Source of the DNA: Chalara sp. BL73
Lineage: Eukaryota; Ascomycota; Leotiomycetes; Helotiales
Direction: 5' to 3'
DNA length: 64,000 nt
Assembly: GCA_918026815.1 (NCBI GenBank)
Contig: CAKJVC010000037.1
Span: forward strand, 372,001 to 436,000
Below, piece after piece: positions 1 to 11,088 of this stretch (the stretch's first letter is position 1; every line of letters starts with the position of its first letter). The notes under the pieces were generated by a model. That model saw only the letters and a program-made list of their open reading frames with translations. It was not told the DNA's origin and ran no database searches. The position numbers were made by a program, and so were the translations under genes.

Positions 1-423
1 TCCCCTCTGAGATCTTCTACTTTCGGCACCGAATTCTTGCTAACTAAACCGGATAGCCTCGAAGGCTGGGGCGGCGTAACAACTCTCTTCAGCATCCTCA
101 ACTACAGCACCCCCAACCGCACCACCTACCCCTTCCTGTACCCGCTCCCAGAATTTCCCTACCAAGCCGCCGGCGACAAGGTGCTCCGCGACGGGACGAA
201 CGCCGTGTTCGGGGTGCTGCACATCTCGGTGCGAGACGTAGATGGTGCTCCGTATGGCGAATCCAAGCCGGGAATCGAGATCGCTGCATCGGTGTGGTAT
301 GGTGACGGGGCGCAGGATGAGTTCCTAGAGGCGGAGAGGCAGCATATGGTGATTGAGATTATCAACCTGAGCATCCAGGCGCAAAAGGATTTTGAGAGTG
401 GGGCTTTTAATCCGCCTGTTTAG
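1..423 (+). CDS. 3' end of an unidentified protein-coding gene (partial)
   Basis: The frame is open from the first base and ends at TAG 421-423, giving about 140 C-terminal residues; the first ATG lies only deep in the frame, so the real start is to the left of the window. The protein part is mixed hydrophilic/aromatic with no signal peptide or membrane segment, and ends FESGAFNPPV. I do not recognise the family. GC-rich third positions and an uninterrupted frame support coding. Function unknown. Confidence 0.5.
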   Translation, partial: SPLRSSTFGTEFLLTKPDSLEGWGGVTTLFSILNYSTPNRTTYPFLYPLPEFPYQAAGDKVLRDGTNAVFGVLHISVRDVDGAPYGESKPGIEIAASVWYGDGAQDEFLEAERQHMVIEIINLSIQAQKDFESGAFNPPV

Positions 424-2359
424 ATGGGGGATGAGCCCAGAGATGTTTCAATGGGAATAGAATGGGGATGTATATAATACACATTAATGCGATGAACTAC
501 TTGACGATTACGAACATGTCGAATATCGCCATGCCATTTATCTCTTGATATTCATGTGAAGATCGGCCGGTGTCATAACAGCCCCTGAGTTAAGCGAAAA
601 GCCCACATATTAGCCTCTTATTTGTAGTTGTGTAACCTCATCACTCAGTATCGATATCCATGTTACCAACAAATTCAAACCCTTCACCAAGACTCCCAGC
701 AGTCTCCTCACTCATTATCCAAAGCTTCCACCAAACAGCATCAGGCATGAAGAATCAAGCTATATCGACATAGTAAAGATATGCTTCCCATCAACTCAGA
801 CGATGTAAATGACGCAGAAGACCAAACAAACCGGCGTGATACAAGTTTCCTTCATTGCCTTGGGACCACTCAATTTATTTCTAAACACAAGCGCACCCCC
901 ATAGCACCTCACGACCTCGCAAATAATGCCTTCTTCCTCTTCGCCTTTTAGGTTATCAAAGCCCGGTTCCCTTGCTATATCAAGCCTCCCCATCTCGACG
1001 CCAGCCATCTACCTCCTGGTGCGGCTGGCTGACAACGAATAACAACGCCGCAGGCCGATGATGGATCGGCGCCCCCGAAGACGTCAAGCAGCGCGGGCAA
1101 GCTGAGCGTCCCCCTCCAAATCACCGGCTTCCCCGTCCTCGGCAGACAATAGTGCCTACGATAGGGCGCCGCAGGGGAGGGAGCGCGTCCTTCGCCGCGT
1201 GAGGCGAAACGGGGGAGGCGGCGGGCGGGGGGTAGGCCGTATGCGAACCGGGAGTGGGATTCGGATCGACGGGGAGGCAGCGCCGGCACGGAAGAAAGCC
1301 GCGGGACCTGGGGTGTGGCATATGCGGTGGGTAAGATTATTTCGCGAGCAGGGAGGCGATACTTGCGATAGTTCGAGCCGTGATAGCGCCGAGGGGCATA
1401 TGAGTGGCGTGCCTTGCGGAGATGGGAAGGGTGATGCCTGGAGTTGAGCTTGATATCGCGTAGCGGTGGATGGACGGGAATCGTGATTTTTCGCAAGCTC
1501 TCCACGGTGGATGCGCCACCCCGAGCGAGATCATCTGGGTAAACGTTACCACCAAGCTATCGACCCAACAACCCAACATCCCCCCCTCCCTCTCCGTCCT
1601 CATCTCAAGACAAGGCCCCCTATGCTTCCCGATTCTCGATTCCACGATGAGCGCGCATCCTTCCTGTCACGCGTGCAGGTGTCGGGAGACATACGGGATG
1701 TGTATATCTCCCATGCATATCTCCAATGCAAAAAAAAAAAGAGGAAGCAAAAGGAAGGGAAAACCTCGGGCGAAGTGAGGTGGAGATGGTGGTGGTATAG
1801 GTATGGTTTGAGATGCGGCGGACATTTCGATGTATATATGAATGAGTGACGGGTGATGAGAGAGAGAAGTTGTTTGAGCGGATGGAGGGATGAAGGGAAG
1901 GGGGATGGATGATGGGTTGAGATGAATATGGGCTGTTTCGCCGGATATACACGTTCGACTTGCTGTCTACAGGTCGTGTGATACCAGGGGATACTTGAAC
2001 TCGGATATTCATGGTGATCTGCAATGTCAATCAAAATGCTGAGCAAAATGATATGGCAACGAGAACAGGGCGTACCATTCACACACACGAAACTCAAAGG
2101 CGAAGCTTAGCGAAAGTGAGTGCCAAAAGTGCAAGTGGTCATGATTCTGGTCAGGATGTCCACCTCAGAGACCCCACCTGAGGTATAGACATTATATTCC
2201 AATGACACCTGACATACCCTTATTTCCGACGAAGTTCAAAATGCGCCGTGTATATGCAAGTCCCTGCAACGCCAGCAAAGAGCCTTCCGTAACCCCTCTT
2301 GCCCATGCTAAACCCATCATAAACATGCCTTCCCAAGAAAAAAAAAAAAGCCCGCCTCC
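424..2359. other. Gene-poor interval
   Basis: About 1.9 kb without a gene I can support. A GC-rich stretch near 1040-1500 keeps a minus-strand frame of 176 codons open (975-1505), but its translation is low-complexity and arginine/proline-rich with no recognisable motif. A run of A (1730-1739) and purine-rich tracts follow near 1850-1920. Confidence 0.4.
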
Positions 2360-3400
2360 TTACTCGTCTCCCTTCTTCTTTCGTCCTCTGCCCTTCTTCG
2401 GTTTCTTTTCGTCCTCGCTGTCGCTGCCATCTGCAACCGTTTTCCGCTTCGAGCCTCCGGCCTCTGGTCCATCCGCAACCTTGTTCACGATCTCGCTCAA
2501 GAAATCGAACTGCTCGTCCCCAAGCACAACCTCCTTTAAATGTTGGGCGGTGACACGCTTGCCGCCTTTATCTCGCGCCTTTGACGCAGCTCCTGTGACC
2601 AGCGCGATCATGAACAGCTCTAACGCCTTATTGACTGCGACGGGTGTGACCTGTGCGACCTTGCCCACCTCCTCATCGGCCTGCATGATCCGTTTTATGC
2701 GGGCTACTGGGAATTTGGTCTTAATCTCGATGTTGTTAGGGTTAGGGTCTTTGTATGTGGTGGCAGGGACGGATGGTTGTTGTTGTGGAGGTAGAAAGGA
2801 GGATGGATCTGTGGTGTGGGGTGCGCGAGACATGTTGTCTGAGTATGGATCCGAGTCTCCCGCGCCGTCAAGGGGGATTTGGTGTATTCGATAAGAATTG
2901 GGTGCTGCGTAGTCCTGCCGGCTTGCGTAGGCTTGTTGCGAGGGATATGGTCCGCCGAAGGAGGTTGGATATAAGTTCTTGGTAGGGCTGTGGCGCGAAT
3001 CGCCTTGTTGTGATGATGGCTGAATGTATGGCGACGAGGTGGGTGGAAAAGTATGCTGAGGAGGCAGGTCGGGGATCGGGGGCATATGCTGTGAGGTGGG
3101 CACGTATTCAGCTCTGGTTGACTCGAAACCTAACGGTGACTGGTTTTGCGAGTACGCGTTCAAGTTTGTGTTGTGGTGACCGAATTGGGGGATACTCGGA
3201 GAGCGCGGGGCGTATGACGCGTGATGCGGATCGTGCAACGGGTGGGGTTTGAGGGGATTGTTGTTGTGATGGTGATTAGGATTAGTGTTGGTGGTGGTAG
3301 TGGTATTATGTGGTTGGTATGGAGTGTCGTGTTTGCTGGGAGAAGCAAGAAAAGAGGTGAGGTCGGGGGACTGTGGGCGGTATATATTTGTATTGTCCAT
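2360..3400 (-). CDS. NC2-alpha / DRAP1-like histone-fold transcription regulator
   Basis: Intronless 346-aa frame, ATG at 3400-3398. Residues about 1-225 are Pro/Gln/His/Asn-rich and look disordered. Residues about 228-310 form a CBF/NF-Y-type histone fold starting [18 protein letters not shown], then [10 protein letters not shown] and [10 protein letters not shown]. The tail is acidic then very basic ([15 protein letters not shown]), suggesting nuclear import or DNA contact. The [16 protein letters not shown] stretch matches NC2-alpha (human DRAP1, yeast Bur6), which pairs with NC2-beta and binds TBP on promoters to repress or tune RNA polymerase II initiation. Human DRAP1 has its fold at the N-terminus; here it lies near the C-terminus after a long extension. 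The alternative assignment is a POLE4/Dpb3-like subunit, less likely given the DEEVGKVA motif. Confidence 0.85.
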   Translation of the reverse strand: MDNTNIYRPQSPDLTSFLASPSKHDTPYQPHNTTTTTNTNPNHHHNNNPLKPHPLHDPHHASYAPRSPSIPQFGHHNTNLNAYSQNQSPLGFESTRAEYVPTSQHMPPIPDLPPQHTFPPTSSPYIQPSSQQGDSRHSPTKNLYPTSFGGPYPSQQAYASRQDYAAPNSYRIHQIPLDGAGDSDPYSDNMSRAPHTTDPSSFLPPQQQPSVPATTYKDPNPNNIEIKTKFPVARIKRIMQADEEVGKVAQVTPVAVNKALELFMIALVTGAASKARDKGGKRVTAQHLKEVVLGDEQFDFLSEIVNKVADGPEAGGSKRKTVADGSDSEDEKKPKKGRGRKKKGDE

Positions 3401-3891
3401 TTTTTTCAGTCTCTTTCTGGATTTCTTTGGTGTGTGCCGCTCCGCTTTGGGGGAGCTGGCACAAAGGCGGTGGGCGGGATTTATGCAAAGCTAATGCACA
3501 CCTGATGCGACACAGAGCTGGTAGTGGTGCCTCTTGTTTTCGATTTTGGGGGGGGTTTGGCCCTGGTCAAACTGATGATAGAGAGCCGAGAGAAGATGTT
3601 AAAAGTTGGGTGAGTTTGGCCGTGCAAGGAGTTGGAATTATTTTGTAGACTCGCAGCAGATTCCGCGCAAAGAGGGAGAAGGTGCAAGTGAATCTGATAT
3701 ATATCCTTCTTGTCAAACTGGTAAACAGGTGCCTGGGACTCGCTGAAATAGGATAAGCTGGATTTGGGCGGTGAAGCAGGTTGACATATGATATAATAAC
3801 CAAGGTCGGAAGAATATTTGTGCGGGGGGTGGGAAACTGTAAAGTACTTGAGTGAGTTTCTAGTCAAAGTATAATTGTTGCACACCAATAA

Positions 3892-3935
3892 CCAAGACCA
3901 AGACCACGGCCAAGGACAAGGACACGGACAAGAAA
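3892..3935. repeat. Degenerate 6-bp-phase tandem repeat
   Basis: Imperfect copies of CCAAGA / CCAAGG / ACAAGG run head to tail over about 44 bp, with no reading frame attached. Confidence 0.6.
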
Positions 3936-4070
3936 CGTGACTGATGGCTTTTAATTTATTGATGATGACGTGATTGGACGATGATGATGAAGGTGGGATG
4001 GGTCGGAGGTTCCAAGATGCGTTGTGCCGGTTCTCTCACCTGCATCAAATAGGGTGTTATCTTATAGCCA

Positions 4071-4092
4071 GCATAAGCATAAGCATAAGCAT
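4071..4092. repeat. GCATAA microsatellite
   Basis: The hexamer GCATAA is repeated about 3.7 times perfectly, and related GCAT motifs continue to about 4110. Simple sequence repeat in non-coding DNA. Confidence 0.75.
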
Positions 4093-5324
4093 TGCACAAG
4101 CATCAGCATAAAATACACGCACCCCCTTCAGCAGCAGCAGCGGAGACATCGGCCTATTCATATACAATTTCCATCCCACAAGGATTCACTAGAAAAGCGG
4201 GGTGGCCAAGCAAAAAAAAACCTCCCGGGCCGCACACACAAAAAAGAACGAACCCCCCCCAACAACATTTTGATCCTTATCAATGCACGCACACACAAGA
4301 TCTAGAAAAACGTGTAACCCATCTTAAACTTGAAACATCCATCGTCAGTATAGTTGATTTTCTTATCTCTTATTACATGTGACTGATGTATCCCCCTCCA
4401 TGGGTTTTGTATTATCGGTGACGTTCAACACAATTGCCGCCACGCTTGCCCAAAAAAAAAAAAAACCCCCCTCCCCAGCTCACTCAGCTTACTTGTGCCT
4501 CAAATTTGACCGTCACCCATCCCGCCTCAGCCTGGTCCGCTGATCACAATCACAGCCTTACGCCTCCCTCGAAGTCGCAAAATTTCATCCGTCTTGAACA
4601 CTTTCCCCTTCGGCAGTAGTTCTTTTCATGGTTGGCCAAGATCGGCGTTTTAATCAATTTTAAACGCCGTATTGAGGTTTTGGGGGCTTCTACCAACGAG
4701 CTATGATCGACCAGTTATTTCAAAGAACACCCAGCCTAGTTAGTGGTGGCGGTCCGGAAAACTAGGACTAAGCACGCCGGGATGATTTCGGTGCAGGTAT
4801 ATTTCAGCCCGCTGCTTCAGGAAAACATGGTTTATAGGTAGCTTGAAGGTGGTGCTCTCTTTCCTTTCCTACGTTGACAATCTCTCTTGTTTCGAGTTTT
4901 GCAGAGGATCTGCTAAGAAAGTCTGCCTGTTCCGCACAAAACAATGAGAACAATGCACTTCTTGATTTGTTTTTCACCCTGGTCCGCATCCTTTAAAGGT
5001 TGTTGATTTTATACTCTTACCCCTGGTATTCTATTCACAGAGCGCTATCCAGGAATTGAACAATGAAAATTCGCAGAACAGCATTTGAGCCGAGAACAAT
5101 TTAGTACTTCAAGCATATAACGCGTTCGCGTGCCGCCAATTCCGCCTCTATTACTCTAGTTTCTCAGAACCCATCTGAAAACGCGCCGAGACTAGCCAGA
5201 AGTATCAGTGCTACTAACCCAAGCACAGTATACCACAATCACCTAGAGTATCAAGACATTTCAAGCAAATCTGGCCCAAGACCTAGGCCTCACAGTTCCA
5301 GGTCTGAAGCCACAGCATTCAGTC

Positions 5325-5663
5325 ATGCCATCATTCCGCAAGTTGCTTCCCTTCAAGGGCAGCAGATCTGACCCGCCCACCGCGGATCTTGACCCCCCAC
5401 CCCCATCCCCCGTACCCATGGAACCAGGCTTTCTAGTCATGCTCTCCTCTGCTTCCACGGATTCATCCTTTCCCAAACCCAACTCCTCCCTGAGCTTCTC
5501 AGACGAGCCTCCTGGGTCCCGTCGTCGAAAGCTCCGCGCCATCATCCGCAAGGTGATATACAATCTCAGGGTTGAGAAGCGGAGACGCACGATAGCTAAT
5601 AACAACCAGGGAGAGGGGGCTAAGGAGAACGAAGCTCAGAAGCCTTCAGAGCACCGAAGCTGA
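5325..5663 (+). CDS. Small basic Pro/Ser-rich hypothetical protein
   Basis: A 112-codon ATG frame. The first two thirds are Pro/Ser-rich and low in order; the last third is strongly basic (SRRRKLRAIIRKVIYNLRVEKRRRT). No known domain, signal peptide or membrane segment. The antisense strand also keeps a frame open (5261-5605), so coding status rests only on the ATG start and the isolated position. It could be a real short gene or a chance ORF. Confidence 0.3.
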   Translation: MPSFRKLLPFKGSRSDPPTADLDPPPPSPVPMEPGFLVMLSSASTDSSFPKPNSSLSFSDEPPGSRRRKLRAIIRKVIYNLRVEKRRRTIANNNQGEGAKENEAQKPSEHRS

Positions 5664-6398
5664 ACATCCTGTTCGTCCCTTTCCTCCTGCAGAGCGCCGC
5701 GACTCGTTTAACTTGTCCACGGATTGAGGCCCTGCTAATTAGTTGCGAGGAAGAGATATACCGGAGAGGAGAGATGCCATAATCTCTAGAAGTAAGGTTA
5801 GCCGTCCTGCCATTCCATTAGTCCCGTCACGTCTCTCGAAATGACCGCTGCTGGGCCTCGTAACCTTCTCGACAACAGGTAGGTCCATAATGAGAAGGCT
5901 TCGTAAGGCCCAGAGAGAAATAACGACTCGGCGAGTCGTCCTTAGTTCAGTTATTCATGAATGAGAAAAGTATCCACGAATATCAGAAATTTAACACGTG
6001 ACATGTTCCACCATTTACATTTCAGTTTCCCCTTCTTTTATCCTTTTTTTTTTTTTTTTTTGCACGCGCTTCCATCCCCCATCTCGACATGCATAAATTA
6101 ATTCGAGCGATATTGATTTCAGGCTGAATCTCCCTGTCTCCAATCTCTTGCAATATATGCTGCACGTGAATGGCTCGCGCTGCCTAAAGCCTTGGCTGAA
6201 AGCTGAATGGAGACTTATGCCATCCTATGGGGTACATTCCATAGATACACAGTCATATCACAATTTCAGTGCATATTTTCTATGATACCAGTCGCATGAG
6301 TTGCCTACGGTAGTTCAACAACCTACATTCAACAGTTTAGGATCGAGTAGCTTTAGGCTCCACCTCCGTGATAATACGTGCGCCGCTGAGCTCCATCT
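5664..6398. other. Intergenic interval with a poly-T run
   Basis: No gene seen. A run of about 20 T lies at 6042-6061. The last 300 bp probably carry the promoter of the plus-strand membrane-protein gene starting at 6399. Confidence 0.45.
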
Positions 6399-7505
6399 AT
6401 GGCTCCCCCAATAGCATCTTCCGTCTCTGTCGAGCTCACCAAGATCCAGGCCAACGGTGTCCGCGCAGCAATCCACCAATGGACAACCGCAAACCTCATA
6501 TCTGAAACCCTCTCATCTGAGCTCCTCTCAACCATTCAACCATCTTTCAACTACGAGAAATTCGCCAAGTACTCCTTCCGCCTGGCGATCCTTTGTCTCG
6601 CTGTTGCTGTTGTTAGTCTCCTGGCGGACAACGCATTCCTAAAGCTCATCAAGCGGATCATTGCCCTGCATCCATTCTTGCGCAGTGCTCTCACGGCCTT
6701 GCTGGCCATTGCAGTGCATGCCTGGGGCTACAACCGCTCGTTACAAATCCCCGGAGAAGTATATCTCAACGAGGCAATCCACAGCCTCGGCGCGCTGCTC
6801 TTCGCTCTCGCGGGCCTCCAGTTAGCGGAAGGTCTAGGTGTTGACAAAGCTGAACATCAGCACCGCGCGCACTATGTTCTCTTTCTCCTTTCCGTTATCT
6901 ACTTCGGGGCTGGGTTGGCTGCTAAATCTGCATTTATCTGGAGCTGCGGGATGATTGCGCTGGGAACGTCTTTCGGCGCCGTGACGGGGTACATTTCCGG
7001 TTGGGGCGCGTATTATCTCGGGATGAGCTATCCCTTTCGCTTTGTGTTCTTCGGGCTTGGTATCATAGCGCTCGCGTATCTCATGGCGGGCTTTGAACTT
7101 ACCTCTCCGCTCTGGTCTACCACGCGTATCTGGGGCCTAGTATACTTTTTCATCGCGCTTTGGATCCTCTCCATCTTTGGAAATGATGACCTGTTCTCCG
7201 ACTCGAATCATACTACCTACCGTGGCAGAGGGCATGGCCGGCTTTTCATTTGGTCTGTCATGTTCTTTGGAGCGGCTTCTGTAAGCATATGGCACGGCCT
7301 TCGCTATGCTGATGGGACGACCAAAGGTTTTGGTCTCACATTCCTCGGCATCAACCTCTACACGAAATTCTTCGAGCTGTTTTGGGACCGATGGTACAAA
7401 CCATTATTCTTTGCTGTGCTGGCTGGAACGCTTGCCATCATAGGGAGGTATGCCGAGCTAGTATGGAATCTGCAGATTGTGGCAAGCGGCAGGGTGAAGA
7501 ACTAA
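6399..7505 (+). CDS. Multi-pass membrane protein, DUF2157-like
   Basis: Intronless 368-aa frame from ATG 6399. Residues 20-50 are soluble and include IHQWTTANLISETLSSELL, which resembles the W...GLIS...A start of bacterial DUF2157 membrane proteins. From residue about 58 on there are about ten hydrophobic segments (for example FRLAILCLAVAVVSLLADN, ALTALLAIAVHAWG, LFIWSVMFFGAASVSIW), so the protein should sit in a membrane with short loops. The specific role is unknown. No intron and a bacterial-type domain pattern would fit old horizontal transfer, but that is inference. The neighbour on the right is a broken SDR on the other strand. The family call is moderate; the membrane nature is sure. 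Confidence 0.75.
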   Translation: MAPPIASSVSVELTKIQANGVRAAIHQWTTANLISETLSSELLSTIQPSFNYEKFAKYSFRLAILCLAVAVVSLLADNAFLKLIKRIIALHPFLRSALTALLAIAVHAWGYNRSLQIPGEVYLNEAIHSLGALLFALAGLQLAEGLGVDKAEHQHRAHYVLFLLSVIYFGAGLAAKSAFIWSCGMIALGTSFGAVTGYISGWGAYYLGMSYPFRFVFFGLGIIALAYLMAGFELTSPLWSTTRIWGLVYFFIALWILSIFGNDDLFSDSNHTTYRGRGHGRLFIWSVMFFGAASVSIWHGLRYADGTTKGFGLTFLGINLYTKFFELFWDRWYKPLFFAVLAGTLAIIGRYAELVWNLQIVASGRVKN

Positions 7506-7574
7506 AATACCCTACTAATGTATATCACGTATAGCCTCTGCTACATGCTATTTTTTCCAACTCAACCGATCAAG

Positions 7575-8263
7575 AATGACTAGCAACACTACAATTCTCC
7601 ACAGCTATCCACATCCTCTTTCTGGGTTCCAAATCGGCTATGGTACCGTGGGGGCGACCGAGGGTCTTAGTTCATTTCTTCGTGAGGCCCTCAAGCGCCG
7701 ATTTCGAGGCTACGTACTCATCGTATCCTGGATATGGATATGTATCCAGCATACTCGATAACGAGATTATTCTCCCTCCTATATCCGAGAAATGTAGGAT
7801 AAGAGCTTTGGCAGGGAGAGCCGGGCTGCGGGCATTAGTCGCAAAGGTCCTATCGTTCTTATCTGATGCTTGAACACAGGCAATGGAAAGATATGAGAGG
7901 AAGCACAAGGGGAAAGGAAGCCAAAGAACATACTCCCAGCTCTCAAGCATGACTATCAAGCATAGGCTCCGGGATTCCGACCCCGGAATGGTTAACCAAA
8001 ACTTCGATTTTACACCTCGGAAAGCCTTTCTAGACGCTTGCAAGCACGGTGTCGCCGCAAGTGAGGCGCGCGAGATCGCTGTGGATGAGGTGGGCTTATT
8101 GACCAAGGACGATGATTTGGGATCGGATGTGGCCGCGGCGGTGGTGCTGGATTCAGAGGTATATACGATGGCAAGATCGTATCCAGTCGTTGCGAGGGGC
8201 AAGGGCGGTTGCGGCACCGATGCCATGGGAGGCGCCTGTTACCACAGCGAGGCAGGATGGCAT
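7575..8263 (-). pseudogene. Decayed short-chain dehydrogenase/reductase (SDR)
   Basis: On the minus strand an ATG at 8263-8261 opens VVTGASHGIGAAT, the SDR nucleotide-binding TGxxxGIG motif. The frame then shifts: one extra C in a C-run near 8213 moves the continuation LATTGYDLAIVYTSESS to another frame. Further on VNHSGVGIPEPM (equivalent of the NNAG motif) is again out of frame, while ARSPALPAKALI, GGRIISLSSM and the catalytic YDEYVASKSALEGL (Tyr-x3-Lys) are readable. A stop follows at 7674-7672, and a C-terminal remnant (GTIADLEP) lies in the same frame after it. All the classical SDR parts appear in the correct order, so this was a functional gene. At least two frameshifts and an early stop make it a pseudogene. 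Confidence 0.85.
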
Positions 8264-8699
8264 TCTTATGTATAACATGTTGTCGTTCTCATCCAGCTAG
8301 ATATATTAAGAATGGGAAGCATGATGATTGGCAGGACTAGGAAGCCAGGATGAGAAGCGCGCTCTTATATGCCACAGAGAAATGGGAGTCGAACGGTTTG
8401 AGATCGTGCTCAGTGTGTATTGGCGGAATCAGATCAATGCTTTGAAATCCATCGACACTCAACACGAATTCAACAATAGTACCCGTGCTAGGAGCTCTAC
8501 GCGTGCATGTTCTCACACGGAACACCAAGAAAGCTATCAACTCACCATCTCATATGACCGGCCCGCCCACCTTTGACTAGTTCTGCTTACTCACTTTCAT
8601 CTCCTACAGTTATGCATTATTACCGGAAGAAGTATTATTTATGTAATGATAAACGATTAGTAAGTTAAGGCCTTTGTCTAGCCAGCCCAGTGCTACGTT
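8264..8699. other. Short intergenic interval
   Basis: No gene seen between two relics. Only short chance ORFs are present. Confidence 0.4.
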
Positions 8700-9830
8700 A
8701 TCACCCAATCATATAATTACATATATTTCCGACGTGCTGAACATCAACAGCATCCCCATGACCGGTCCGTAAGGGAGATTGACTTTGTTTCATTGGTGGC
8801 GTTTCCAGCCTATCCCTCATAGCCTTGACTGTCATCCTCGCTTTGGGGGGCCATCCGCGACGTCCGTAAGCCTGATCGATCCAAGATCCCCAGAGTCTTT
8901 GGAGCCCGCTTTGAACAGCCAGCGGAGCCCAAGGGCTGTCCCTATTGTAGGAGGCGATCACCACCCCATGACCGCCGTATAATAGAAAGTCCATAATAGC
9001 TCCGAGACCATTGAGAGTAGCGATAACGGTGCGACCAGCGGACTTATTCGCGAATGGCCTGCTTGATCAGCTTTTGCGGCCCCTCGTCGAGATCGCTCTT
9101 CGCCTTGTTTGAGAAGAATGATTCTCTCGCATCCGCTAGCGTTGCTCCGGCAAGATACAGTACCTGGCGCTGTCGCCCAGCAGCTGATCCGCGTCTAGTA
9201 GGCCGTCTAATCCTACATCTGATTCTGGCTGCAATCTTGGCGGTTTATGCATAAAGTTAGGCGGGGCTACGAGACCGCCAGGCAACCCGCGCGGTTGATC
9301 CGCGACGACATGATCGCTGGATCCTGGCTGTGGGGCCAACTTTGATGATGAAGGAATTGCTCGCTGCCAAAACGGCTGTTTTGGTCTCCAGGTATATAGC
9401 CAAGATGAGCCGGTCGGTCCGTCTCTGCCGGCCGGCCATCAACGGCTATCGAGTCAAGGTGGTAGCTTCCTGTAGAGAACGTCAGCATCGAGGACAGATA
9501 AACCAAGGTCTCAAGCCCACTGCCGCGCAAGGTATTTGAATGTGGTGTTCAGCGTATCGTTATTAAATGCCTGATACAACATCACCGACAGGTAGCTCCC
9601 GTCGGGATTCGAATCGACCTCTACGTTCGCCCATATAATATCCTGGTTCGTGCCGACCGCCCAGACATCGGTCGAAGCCGGCTGTAGGAACGAGGCATTC
9701 TGGCTCAGCGCCGTAGCGAGGGAGCGCCAGAATCGGAACGAGGGGATAGAGGGACGCATTACATATGCCGGGTTGGGCAGCGCAGCCGACAGACCAGACG
9801 ACGTCCAAAATGCGGACCACGAATCGCGGA
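8700..9830 (-). pseudogene. Unidentified decayed gene remnant
   Basis: Several minus-strand segments in different frames look like former coding sequence. The best is 9759-9511, with SFRFWRSLATALSQNASF, STDVWAVGTNQDIIWANVEV and YLSVMLYQAFNNDTLNTTF. A second (about 9440-9290) reads SIAVDGRPAETDRP and IPGDQNSRFGSEQFLHHQ. A third (8994-8701) reads FLYGGHGVVIASYN. They follow one another on one strand but are split by frameshifts and stops. I cannot name the family; the Asn-rich, aromatic style suggests a secreted enzyme, which is a guess. Confidence 0.4.
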
Positions 9831-11088
9831 AGGAAAAGAAGGCTTGTAAGATGAGAATTTCAAATTTTTGTCGAGGGAAAGAGAGAAGAAAACCACTTTC
9901 GAGGCTGGCCTGGGCGACGCGTACGGGTTCGCGCAGGTCTCGCAGAGGTAAACGTCTCCGGCCCTGGGTGGCTCAACTCAACCCCTTCACCATGGCTAGA
10001 ACTGAGAGTATCGAAGGTTGTAAAATAGCATGTGCATTTCGGATGTTGTGTATATGATAGCCCAGGTTACCGATGAAGCGCTAACAGAGTTCATTGGCTG
10101 GGACCTTAAAGAACAAACTTCTACAGGCTCAAAACGATTTGCGTTAAATTTTTTTTTTTTTTTTTGGGTTCAGTTCAATAGCTTTAAAAATTCTTAGCAA
10201 GCGTAACGTATTTGCCCCTTTTCGGTCAACAACTATAAGCGACTCTTTATTATTAATAGTTTTACGCTGCGCATGTTCGTGCTAAATATAGTTCTTGGCT
10301 TTTAGGCGATCGAAGTTTGAAGCCTCAGGCCAACAAGTGGTGAGACCGCAAATGGTTGTCGGAATCCCTGCGCTTGATGAAACAAAAAACGGTGCGGTTG
10401 GCCCCCGCACGCGGCTCTCCGGTGCACTGCTTTGTGGATTGTAGGACGTACCTGTTGGAGGCGCTGATTTGCTTTTCGAACAAGCGTTTGTATAATTGTA
10501 CGCTGAAGTGAGTGGCCTTTCTTTTCTTTTCTTTTTCGTAAATCGGCTCGTCGAGCCGTTAAATGGAAAGAGGATGTACGATATGACTGTTATAGTTAGC
10601 ATTTTGTACGTATGTAACAGGCGGGCGGCCGCGAACCGGGATGCATGCTGACGCCAGATGCAACTGACGCAACCAACAGACGTATCGGCCAATCAGATGA
10701 CTTATATACCAGCTTGGAGGAATATGATTGGCTGCAGGTACCCGTGCTGTTGGGTGGTAGTCGTATAGCCACAACCGAGCAGGGGGAATAACTGTACATA
10801 CCGATCGATAATCTTTGATTGGGGCATTTAGTCAAAGCCCCAACTGCAGTCAGAATACGAGCTCTGTTGCAACTCTCGCCCATGATTCAAACAATACCAA
10901 TGATGATTTTTCACGGAGGCTGAGGCAGCGCGTACCTAAGCTTATAACCCCTGGGACCACGCTTTTATCGAATGATGATGGTGAGCATCAATGTATTCTC
11001 GCTTTTCTCCCCACGCCGCACCTTTTTTCTTCCTACCTGTCTTTCTATATTGCTGTAAGTTGAGTTGTACAAAGCGAGCGCCGGACTT
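9831..11088. other. Intergenic interval before the GT32 gene
   Basis: No gene supported. A T-run (about 10148-10165) is present. A CCAAT motif (10684-10688) and TATATA-like CTTATATACC (about 10700-10709) lie about 390 bp before the glycosyltransferase ATG; they could belong to its promoter but are far upstream. Confidence 0.4.

Larger units (their letters stand above)
3401..5324. other. Gene-poor interval upstream of the NC2-alpha-like gene
   Basis: No gene is supported in this roughly 1.9-kb span. It holds short tandem motifs (3892-3935 and 4071-4092) and homopolymer runs near 4208, 4254 and 4450. The part next to 3400 must carry the promoter of the minus-strand gene, but I see no convincing TATA element. 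Confidence 0.4.

Noticed and set aside
975..1505. 176-codon minus-strand ORF in GC-rich DNA
   Set aside because: Translation is Arg/Pro-rich with no motif, and three overlapping frames are open, as expected from GC-rich sequence.
2202..2894. 230-codon plus-strand ORF
   Set aside because: It is the antisense of the NC2-alpha-like gene; Ser/Pro-rich text mirrors the lysine/aspartate-rich sense codons.
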